The notes below the pieces were generated by a model. The model did not search any database, was not told where the DNA came from, and saw nothing but the letters and a program-made list of their open reading frames with translations. Made by a program: the position numbers and the translations under genes. This document shows, in pieces, positions 57,715 through 64,000 of a stretch of 64,000 nucleotides of DNA. Within the stretch, counting starts at the first letter, position 1, and the number at the start of each line of letters is the position of its first letter. The stretch comes from Bin87 sp965203985 (lineage in GTDB: Bacteria; Chloroflexota; Dehalococcoidia; Lucifugimonadales; UBA3495), in assembly GCA_965203985.1 (NCBI GenBank), contig CBDBDS010000003.1, positions 1-64,000 on the forward strand, in the 5' to 3' direction.

Positions 57715-58119
57715 ATGCTTGGCTCGATCAAAACCGTAGGCGTCTACGTGTCCGATCAGGCGAAATCTGTCGATTTCTACGTGAGCGTCCTGGGCTTTGA
57801 GGTCCGCCGCCGTATGCAGATGGGCGCTGGCGCGGAGTGGATCGAGGTTGCTCCACCCGGCGCCGAAACGTGCCTCGTCATCTACCCCCGCGAACTGATG
57901 CCGGACTGGGCGGAACGCAAAGCGTCAATGGTGTTTTACTGCGCCGATATACCCGGCACGATCGCTCGCCTGAAAGCGTGTGGCGTCAAAATCGCCATGC
58001 CACCGGCTGATCTCCCCTGGGGCACCTTTGCTGCCATCGAGGATCCCGACGCCAACTGGCTGGGTTTGACTAACCAAACCATCGCTTATGTGCCCGAACC
58101 GGCCGACGCCGACCCGTAG
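57715..58119 (+). CDS. VOC-superfamily (glyoxalase-like) protein
   Basis: A 134-residue vicinal-oxygen-chelate protein with two beta-alpha-beta-beta-beta units: SIKTVGVYVSDQAKSVDFYVSVLGFEVRRRMQMGAGAEWIEVAPP at residues 3-47 and ASMVFYCADIPGTIARLKACGVKIAMPP...GTFAAIEDPDANWLGL at 69-118. The FYV.VLGFE pattern and EDPDAN are typical. The first metal-binding position appears to be Val, not His, so glyoxalase I activity is doubtful; lyase, dioxygenase or binding roles are possible. ATG 57715 with GAGAG upstream was preferred to ATG 57700, which lies in the terminator tail. Confidence 0.83.
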   Translation: MLGSIKTVGVYVSDQAKSVDFYVSVLGFEVRRRMQMGAGAEWIEVAPPGAETCLVIYPRELMPDWAERKASMVFYCADIPGTIARLKACGVKIAMPPADLPWGTFAAIEDPDANWLGLTNQTIAYVPEPADADP

Positions 58120-58215
58120 CGCGCCGGCGTGGCGATTGCAGGATTTTGTCTGCAATTTTTTGAATTCGGTCAAAGTTGCAAATCCCGCCCGATGCCGCCC
58201 CAAGCCGCCGGTTGC

Positions 58216-58221
58216 TATAAC
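58216..58221 (+). promoter_or_regulatory. Extended -10 for leaderless minC mRNA
   Basis: TGCTATAAC, i.e. TGn plus TATAAC at 58216-58221, eight bases before the ATG at 58230. The start point would be on or just before the ATG. Confidence 0.55.
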
Positions 58222-58229
58222 TGGTGGCG

Positions 58230-59099
58230 ATGTTGACCGAAATCACAGAAACTCAGGATTTGGTCAGGGTGACCGGGCGGGGCGCGTTGGTCAACTTTGA
58301 AATCGATGACAGCGCGCCGCTCAAAGACGCCTGCCGCGCCCTGCGTGAGTATCTCGGGCGCAACCGTCTCCTCTACTCCGGCGGCGAAGTCATCGCCGAC
58401 ATCGGCGTACGACTCCTCAGCGATGCCGACCAGGACCGTATCCGCAAGGTGATCGAGTCCGAATCTGGACTGTCCGTAAAGCAGTTCTGGTGCCGCCCCG
58501 AAATCCTGGAACAGGAGAGCCGGCGGATCTCCCAGTTGATGGACCGGCAAGCCAGCATCGTTGGCTCCTTGTCCAGAGGCGGCGAACCTGGAGAGCGTCC
58601 GCCCGAAGAGGCCGAAACACCAGAACCGATCCCCGACGTAGCCAGGGAGACGGTCTCCGAAGATGTGCCCTCCTCCGAGTTGACTGCTGGCGAGGTGGAT
58701 GAGGCATATAGAGTTCCCGTGGACATCGCGCACGGGAACCTGCGGGCCGGCGAGACGCGCCGTTTTCCGGGTCACGCCGTCATCCTGGGGAATGTGAACC
58801 CGGGCGCCCAGGTGATCGCCGCCGGCGACGTAATCGTCTTTGGGGGCTTGCGCGGCCGGGTTCACGCCGGGGCCAGCGGCGACACTACCGCTACCATCCT
58901 TGCCATGTCCATCGCCTATCCTGTGCTCCGCATCGCCGATTACTCCTGGCATCGTGATGGCCCCGCCAACGGAAACGCACGCCAAAGCAACGATGGCAAC
59001 GGCCCCACCCTTGCCCGGGTGTCCAACGGCGTCATTCAGGTCGCGCCATATTTGAAGACCAATTCCATGCATCAGGGAGGCAATCCCAATGAGCGGTAA
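58230..59099 (+). CDS. minC: Septum site-determining protein MinC
   Basis: A 289-residue division inhibitor. The N-terminal part is poorly conserved, as usual; residues about 165-270 contain the right-handed beta-helix MinC_C: HGNLRAGETRRFPGHAVILGNVNPGAQVIAAGDVIVFGGLRGRVHAGASGD. This domain dimerises and binds MinD, while the N domain blocks FtsZ assembly. A long acidic linker (residues 110-155) separates the two. GTG at 58224 is an alternative; the ATG at 58230 fits the leaderless promoter. minD overlaps the 3' end by 11 bases. Confidence 0.88.
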   Translation: MLTEITETQDLVRVTGRGALVNFEIDDSAPLKDACRALREYLGRNRLLYSGGEVIADIGVRLLSDADQDRIRKVIESESGLSVKQFWCRPEILEQESRRISQLMDRQASIVGSLSRGGEPGERPPEEAETPEPIPDVARETVSEDVPSSELTAGEVDEAYRVPVDIAHGNLRAGETRRFPGHAVILGNVNPGAQVIAAGDVIVFGGLRGRVHAGASGDTTATILAMSIAYPVLRIADYSWHRDGPANGNARQSNDGNGPTLARVSNGVIQVAPYLKTNSMHQGGNPNER

Positions 59100-59913
59100 G
59101 ACCATCGTCATGACTTCCGGAAAGGGGGGCGTGGGAAAAACTACCGCAACCGCCAATGTGGGGACCGCTTTGGCCCTCCGTTCCAATCGCGTGGCCGTCA
59201 TCGACACCGACATCGGACTGCGCAATCTCGACGTGGTGATGGGACTCGAAAACCGCATCGTCTATGATCTGGTGGATGTTGTCGAAGGGCGCTGCCGCCT
59301 CGAACAGGCCCTGATCCGCGACAAACACGCCGGCGACCTTTACCTTATCGCGGCCGCACAAACCCGTGATAAGGATTGCATCACCACCCAGCAACTTGTC
59401 GGCCTCTGCCAGCGGTTGGAGGACGATTTCGACTATGTCATCGTCGATTGCCCCGCTGGCATCGAGCAGGGATTCCGCAATGCTATCGCCGCCGCCCGGG
59501 AAGCCCTGGTCGTTACAACTCCCGAGGTTTCGGCCATCCGAGACGCCGACCGGGTGATTGGACTGCTCCAGGCGGCGGACATCCGCGAGATTCGCCTGAT
59601 CATCAATCGCATCAACCCGGCGATGGTTCGCCAGGGCAACATGATGGACGCCTCCGACGTCCTGGAGATGCTGGCGGTGGACGCCATCGGCCTGGTCCCG
59701 GCCGATGATCGCGTCATAACCTCCACCAACAACGGAACACCCGTTGTGTACGACTCTCAGTCGGCGTCCGGCCGCGAGTTTGTACGTATCGCCGCTCGCA
59801 TCGACGGCGAGCACGTCCCGCTGATTGATCCGGTTGACGAGACTCCCACCTCCATCATGGACAAGGTGCGCAACATCATGGGCATCAACCGCAAGGCTTC
59901 CGCCCATGTTTAA
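59089..59913 (+). CDS. minD: Septum site-determining ATPase MinD
   Basis: A 274-residue P-loop ATPase of the ParA/MinD family. Deviant Walker A GKGGVGKTTATANVG near residue 9, DTDIGLRNLDVVMGLENRIVYDLVDVVEG near 39-67, CPAGIEQGF near 120, and the C-terminal amphipathic membrane-targeting helix (SIMDKVRNIMGINRKAS). It recruits MinC and oscillates or polarises with MinE. The minE start overlaps its stop by eight bases. Confidence 0.97.
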   Translation: MSGKTIVMTSGKGGVGKTTATANVGTALALRSNRVAVIDTDIGLRNLDVVMGLENRIVYDLVDVVEGRCRLEQALIRDKHAGDLYLIAAAQTRDKDCITTQQLVGLCQRLEDDFDYVIVDCPAGIEQGFRNAIAAAREALVVTTPEVSAIRDADRVIGLLQAADIREIRLIINRINPAMVRQGNMMDASDVLEMLAVDAIGLVPADDRVITSTNNGTPVVYDSQSASGREFVRIAARIDGEHVPLIDPVDETPTSIMDKVRNIMGINRKASAHV

Positions 59914-60163
59914 TTTCCTGCGTAAAAATCGAAATCGCGGCCATGGCAACCCGCGACAGGTAGCCCGGCAGCGGGTTCAATCGGCCATTCGCCGGGATCG
60001 CATCGAGGTCTCCGCGCCGCAGTTGACGGCCTTGCGAGACAGCATGCTGTTCACCATTCGGGAACACCTGCCGGTCGCCCCTGAGTTTGCCGAGTTCGGC
60101 ATTCAGCGCGATGGTGACGAGCTTTTCCTGATCTCTCGGGTTCGCCTGCACCAGGGCCACTGA
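59906..60163 (+). CDS. minE: Cell division topological specificity factor MinE
   Basis: An 85-residue MinE. The N-terminal MFNFLRKNRNR is the membrane-binding amphipathic start; ARQRVQSAIRRDRIEVSAPQLTALRDSMLFTIREHLPV is the anti-MinCD helix with conserved R.R.Q..I..DR, and the end, FGIQRDGDELFLISRVRL, is the topological-specificity strand. It stimulates MinD ATP hydrolysis. It ends the minCDE operon. The 280-base gap that follows holds a strong promoter at 60273 and no other gene I can support. Confidence 0.9.
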   Translation: MFNFLRKNRNRGHGNPRQVARQRVQSAIRRDRIEVSAPQLTALRDSMLFTIREHLPVAPEFAEFGIQRDGDELFLISRVRLHQGH

Positions 60164-60272
60164 CTCCCCGGGCCGCGCCACCGGCCGCTCGGTCTGTCGG
60201 TTGGGTCCGCATGTCTCCGGCCCGTGCACTCTGACCCGGTGGCCGGCCACGCCGGCGCCGGCTAGACGTAAT

Positions 60273-60300
60273 TTGACCCCCGATTGCCGTGCGCTATAAT
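60273..60300 (+). promoter_or_regulatory. Strong promoter upstream of the MFS transporter gene
   Basis: TTGACC (60273-60278), 16-base spacer, perfect TATAAT (60295-60300). The leader of about 135 bases to 60444 is unusually long for this window; it contains a GTTAACCACTGGTAAC partial palindrome but no clear riboswitch. Confidence 0.75.
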
Positions 60301-60443
60301 GCGGCAATTATCCCAAGTTAACCACTGGTAACGACGGCATCAGCACGTTTGGCGGCGGATTTCAGGCGGTTCCTGACTTGCGCACCTAGCCGGATCATGT
60401 CGGTCGTCAGACCCGGTTCCAGGTCGCAAGCAGGAGTTCCGAA

Positions 60444-61850
60444 ATGGCCACGACTCCCGCCCCGCAGCGCAACTTCTTCCAGCAAAAAGCCTATCGCTTC
60501 CTCGCGGCCCTGGTTTTCCGTGACTTCCGGTTCCTGGCCGTGGCGTCACTGTCCAGCGGCAGCGGCGCGTGGGCGCTGATCGTCGCCCGCGGTGCCTGGG
60601 TCTACAGCATTCCCGAACTGCAAGGAACCTGGGGCCTCTGGGTGGGCCTTATTACCTTCGCCGCCATGTCGCCTCGCTTCTTTGCGACGCCATTCATCGG
60701 CTACCTTGCCGACAAGATGACGCGCAAGACTTTGTTGCAATGGGTCTACGCGCTGCAACTCACCCAGGCGGCAATCATGGCCATCCTGGTGATGGTGGGC
60801 GTCGACAACCCCTGGTACGTGTTGTTGCTGGCAATCGTTAACGGAACCCTGCGGGCCACCCAGCAGACCGCCGCCCAGGCGTTGACGCCGAACCTGGTGG
60901 ACCGGGAACGCCTGCCCAATGCCGTAGCCCTCAATGAAGCCATGCAACAGGGTTCACGCGCCGTCGGTCCGGCGATCCTGCTGGCAGTCTCCGCCACCGT
61001 GGGAAGCAGCGTGCTGTTCGGCGGTGGAGGCGTGGCGTTCACCGTTCAAAACCTGGCGCTGACCATCGGCTCTTCTGCGATCGTGTTCTGGGCCTGCGCG
61101 GCTTTCTACCTCATCGCCCTGGCGGCCGCCCTCAGCATTCGAACCGTATCTACCGGCCGAATCGACCGCCGGCGCAGCTTCTGGGCCAACACGGCCGCCG
61201 GGTTCGCCTACTCTTACAGCACCCCGCTGGTGTTCGGCATCATCCTGATGGCGCTGGCCCACTGCGTTCTGGTGATGTCGTTCGAATCGATGCTGCCGCC
61301 CCTGGCCCTCGAAAAGCTTTCACCTGACGGGATCACGTTCGACGAGAACGATGTCTACGCATTGATGTCCGCCTTGGGGATTGGAGCGTTGCTATCGTCG
61401 ATCTTCGTCGGCGGAATCGTGAGCCACATGACGCGCGGCCGGGTGTTCCTGTTCCTGGGCTTCACCAGCAGCCTGACGCCTATCGGCTTGGGCCTGTCCG
61501 CGCAGACCGGCGTCTCCATGTTCGCCGCCATCATGATGGGACTGGGCACCTCCGGATTTATGACCATCACCCACACCATCATCCAGTCGGTTGTTCCGGA
61601 CGAAATCCGCGGCCGTGTGTCCTCCGTGTATTCCATGCACGTCGGTGGAAGCATGGCGTTCGCCAACCTGCTGTACGGTCGGCTGGCGGACTTCTGGTCG
61701 CCCGGCATGGTGATGGCAGTGGCCGGCGCCGCATTCACTCTGGTGGTCGTCGGCACGGTGATTGGCAGCGGTTTCTGGCGCGGCATCTACTTTCGCGGCG
61801 AGGCTCGCCCGGTAGCCGCGGCGGCCAGCCCCGCCGGCGGTGACAATTAG
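60444..61850 (+). CDS. Major facilitator superfamily transporter
   Basis: A 468-residue protein with about 12 membrane helices in two halves. The A-motif-like loop GYLADKMTRKTLLQW near residue 85 and AVALNEAMQQGSRAVGPAILL near 160 recall the MFS_3/enterobactin-exporter type. A cytoplasmic loop (residues 230-245) joins the halves, and the C-terminal tail is Ala/Gly-rich. GGAG lies upstream of the ATG. It is probably an exporter of a small molecule; the substrate is not deducible. Confidence 0.88.
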   Translation: MATTPAPQRNFFQQKAYRFLAALVFRDFRFLAVASLSSGSGAWALIVARGAWVYSIPELQGTWGLWVGLITFAAMSPRFFATPFIGYLADKMTRKTLLQWVYALQLTQAAIMAILVMVGVDNPWYVLLLAIVNGTLRATQQTAAQALTPNLVDRERLPNAVALNEAMQQGSRAVGPAILLAVSATVGSSVLFGGGGVAFTVQNLALTIGSSAIVFWACAAFYLIALAAALSIRTVSTGRIDRRRSFWANTAAGFAYSYSTPLVFGIILMALAHCVLVMSFESMLPPLALEKLSPDGITFDENDVYALMSALGIGALLSSIFVGGIVSHMTRGRVFLFLGFTSSLTPIGLGLSAQTGVSMFAAIMMGLGTSGFMTITHTIIQSVVPDEIRGRVSSVYSMHVGGSMAFANLLYGRLADFWSPGMVMAVAGAAFTLVVVGTVIGSGFWRGIYFRGEARPVAAAASPAGGDN

Positions 61851-62012
61851 CCGGCCCTCGGTCTCCCCGCCGTCCGGCCTCCGCTGCGATGATCTCGGTG
61901 CAGGGCCGGGTCGGCCGGCATTTGCCTGAGTGTTGGTTGTCCCGCGTGCACCGGGCGCCGGAGCGGTTTGCTATCCTTGGATCAAGACAATGCAGTTTCC
62001 CGGAGTTGTGCT

Positions 62013-63338
62013 GTGCCTTACGATGAGATAACCCGCTACCTCGAAATCACTCCAAAATCCCGTAGCATCTGGGAGGAGGCCTGCCGGTACTTGCCCGACG
62101 GCGATAGCCGGCATTCCATCTTCTGGAACCCGTACCCGATCTTTACCGAATCCGCCCAGGGAGCCGTGGTAACGGATGCCGACGGCGTCGAGCGTCTCGA
62201 TTTCATCAATACGATGACCACCATGATCCTGGGCCACGGACCCGCTCCCGTTCTCGACGCCGCGCGGCAGCAGATGGAGCTGGGTCTGGCCTACAACTCG
62301 CCCAACCGTCACCAGGTGGAACTCGCCAAGCTGCTGTGTGAGCGCATCCCGTCTTTCGACCAGGTGCGCTTCACCAACTCCGGGACCGAGGCTACGCTGA
62401 ATACGCTGCGCGCCGCCCGCGCCTTCACCGGCCGCAGCAAGTTTGCCAAGGTGGAAGGCGGTTATCACGGCACCCATGACGCGGTCCTGGTCAGCCTGCG
62501 TATCGACCCGGCCAGCGGCGGCGCCTACGACCACCCCGAACCCGTCGCGTCCAGCGCCGGCCTTGCCGATGGCGTCCTGGATCAGGCCGTCATCGTCCCG
62601 TACAACGACGTCGAAGTGGCCCGGAACATCCTGGAGGAGCATCGCGATGAGCTGGCCGCGGTGATCGTGGAGCCGGTCATGGGCTCCGTGGGGATGCTGC
62701 CCGCCGATCCCGCGTACCTGTCCATGCTGCGCGACTTCGCCGATGACAGCGGGGCGCTGCTCATATTCGACGAGGTGATCAGTTTCCGCGTCGCGCCCGG
62801 CGGCGCCCAGGAATACTACGGCGTGACTCCCGACATGACCGCCCTGGGCAAGATCATCGGCGGCGGCTTCGCGGTGGGCGCGTTCGGCGGCCGGTCGGAT
62901 GTTATGGCACAGTACAGTCCGGTCAACGGCGCCGCCATCGCCCACGGCGGCACCTTCAACGCCAACCCCATCAGCATGGCCGCCGGCGTCGCCACGCTGA
63001 ACGAGCTGACCCCGACTCTGTACCGCCGCCTCGCCGAACTCACTGAGATGCTGAAACAGGGCATTCGCCAGGTCTGCGCCGAGCTGGAGCAGCCCGTCGT
63101 AGTTACGGGGGCCGGTTCCCTTTTCGGCATACACTTTGGCAGCGGGCCGCTACACAATTATCGGGACATCGCCGCGACGGACAAGGCGTTGGCCGGCCGG
63201 GTGTTCATCGGGATGCTGAACGAAGGGTTCCTGCTGGCCCCCAACCTGGTCGGCGCGGTGTCCACCGAACTGGGCGAGGTCGAGATCGACGCGTTCGTGC
63301 GCGGTTTCAAGCGGGTGCTTCAGCGCCAGATCGATTAA
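62013..63338 (+). CDS. Class III aminotransferase (glutamate-1-semialdehyde-aminomutase-like)
   Basis: A 441-residue PLP enzyme. Residues 87-115 hold RHQVELAKLLCERIPSFDQVRFTNSGTEATLNTLRAARAFTG with the phosphate-binding SGTEA; VEGGYHGTHD, VIVEPVMGSVG and LLIFDEVISFRVAPGG near 250 (PLP Asp) follow, and the lysine that binds PLP is in LGKIIGGGFAVGAFGGR. GTFNANPISMAAG is conserved. Similarity is to HemL-type proteins, but no hem genes are adjacent, so a different amino donor/acceptor is possible. GTG 62013 has CGGAG seven bases upstream; the frame from 61968 begins inside the TATCCT -10 box. Confidence 0.88.
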   Translation: MPYDEITRYLEITPKSRSIWEEACRYLPDGDSRHSIFWNPYPIFTESAQGAVVTDADGVERLDFINTMTTMILGHGPAPVLDAARQQMELGLAYNSPNRHQVELAKLLCERIPSFDQVRFTNSGTEATLNTLRAARAFTGRSKFAKVEGGYHGTHDAVLVSLRIDPASGGAYDHPEPVASSAGLADGVLDQAVIVPYNDVEVARNILEEHRDELAAVIVEPVMGSVGMLPADPAYLSMLRDFADDSGALLIFDEVISFRVAPGGAQEYYGVTPDMTALGKIIGGGFAVGAFGGRSDVMAQYSPVNGAAIAHGGTFNANPISMAAGVATLNELTPTLYRRLAELTEMLKQGIRQVCAELEQPVVVTGAGSLFGIHFGSGPLHNYRDIAATDKALAGRVFIGMLNEGFLLAPNLVGAVSTELGEVEIDAFVRGFKRVLQRQID

Positions 63339-63449
63339 CCCGTTGGCATCGAAGTAGAAAGGGGATCACAGCGGATTTTAGCCAAGACGCTTGACAATCG
63401 ACCCAGTTCAACCCATTTGAAAACAGCCCCCAAACGGAGAGAGCACCGA

Positions 63450-64000
63450 TGGCCGCCAACAACACAGACCTGCACGCCGCCAAGCGCGCCAAGAACGACG
63501 AGTTCTACACCCAACGGGGTGACATTGAAGATGAACTCCACCACTACAGGAGCCACTTCAAAGACCAAGTTGTCTACTGCAATTGCGACGACCCTCGGGT
63601 GAGCGAGTTCACCAGGTACTTCATCGCTAATTTCGAGTTCTTTGGCCTTCGCAAACTAATCGCCACCTGCTACAAGAACCGCAACCCGGATATGTTCAGT
63701 CGCAACGACACCGACCAAGCGGTCGGCTTGGTGGTAACCCGGAACACGCTCAAGAATGGCGGGCATGTGGTACAGCTCAAGGGAGATGGAGACTTCCGCG
63801 GCGCGGAGTGCGTGCAGTTCCTGGACGAAGCGGACATCGTGGTTACCAATCCGCCTTTCTCGATGTTCCGTGAGTACGTGGCGCAGCTGATCGAGCACGA
63901 CAAGAAATTCCTGATCGTGGGGAACAAGAACGCGATCACCTACAAAGAGATATTCCCCCTGATCCAGTCAAACAAGCTGTGGCTCGGCATCAACCCCAAG
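63450..64000 (+). CDS. EcoRI-family adenine-specific DNA methyltransferase (partial, 3' end outside window)
   Basis: The frame is open from ATG 63450 to the window edge (183 codons). The start KRAKNDEFYTQRGDIEDELHHYRSHFKDQVVYCNCDDPRVSEFTRYFIANFEFFGLRKLIATCY is characteristic of the EcoRI methylase family (PF13651). The catalytic NPPF motif appears in IVVTNPPFSMFREYVAQLI near residue 135, typical for N6-adenine methylation. GGAGAGAG lies six bases upstream. It may protect DNA against a partner endonuclease beyond the window or act as a solitary methylase. It lies after core genes and marks the likely start of an accessory region. Confidence 0.87.

Noticed and set aside
60164..60443. Small gene in the gap between minE and the MFS gene
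   Set aside because: Short frames here have no ribosome-binding site or recognisable product; only the promoter is supported.
1..64000. tRNA and rRNA genes
   Set aside because: I looked for cloverleaf and conserved rRNA sequence by eye and recognised none; a covariance search would settle it.

Overview
The window is GC-rich and densely coded, with frequent GTG and TTG starts. The gene content (F420-type PPOX and luciferase-like oxidoreductases, glycolate oxidase GlcDEF, a DUF1800/DUF1501 pair, MinCDE, HMG-CoA-synthase-like/DUF35 plus thiolase) suggests a Chloroflexota bacterium, perhaps a SAR202-like Dehalococcoidia. That placement is inference from gene content; there is no rRNA gene, no tRNA was recognised, and no CRISPR array is present.

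Layout. 1-8068 is a minus-strand run: glcF (cut by the window edge), glcE, glcD, a membrane-anchored coiled-coil protein, an NHL propeller, DUF1800 and DUF1501. 8211-9520 holds a two-gene accessory module (Hypoth_Ymh family plus a probable winged-helix protein), with its promoter back to back with that of leuB. 9740-24306 is mostly housekeeping and metabolic genes: leuB, a Ca/Na antiporter, a JAMM protease, two tiny zinc-ribbon genes with their own terminators, a DUSP23-like phosphatase, enoyl-CoA hydratase, metF, acpS, nnrE/D, a PPOX protein, a TPP enzyme, radC and a cupin. 24303-27182 is a siroheme reductase plus uroporphyrinogen-III synthase operon. 27236-31050 is pstC-pstA-pstB-phoU without pstS. 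31259-38959 mixes redox and hydrolase genes. 39058-42715 is the rpmH-rnpA-yidD-X-yidC-jag cluster, where X is a PQQ/BamB-like lipoprotein. 42806-47175 carries purF, purM and purH. 47184-58119 is mixed, including smpB, a CtpA-type protease and a second hendecad coiled-coil protein. 58230-60163 is minCDE. The window ends inside an EcoRI-type adenine methyltransferase gene.

The most interesting element lies upstream of the siroheme reductase. A TTGACA-17-TATAGT promoter is followed almost at once by a 22-codon open frame with five Cys codons, then by an intrinsic terminator with six U residues, then by a strong Shine-Dalgarno and a TTG start. This is the architecture of a cysteine-sensing transcription attenuator. 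It implies that the enzyme is an assimilatory sulfite reductase.

Other themes are: starts placed about 6-10 bases after a -10 box, suggesting leaderless mRNAs (purF, minC, a kinase-like gene, a CtpA-type protease and the Cys leader peptide); a dispersed GGGGCG...CGCCCC hairpin family at gene ends; convergent gene pairs whose stop codons share or abut a palindrome; two alpha/beta hydrolases without a nucleophilic serine; and two coiled-coil proteins built from 33-base tandem units with a matching C-terminal signature. No gap between annotated genes exceeds about 300 bases.
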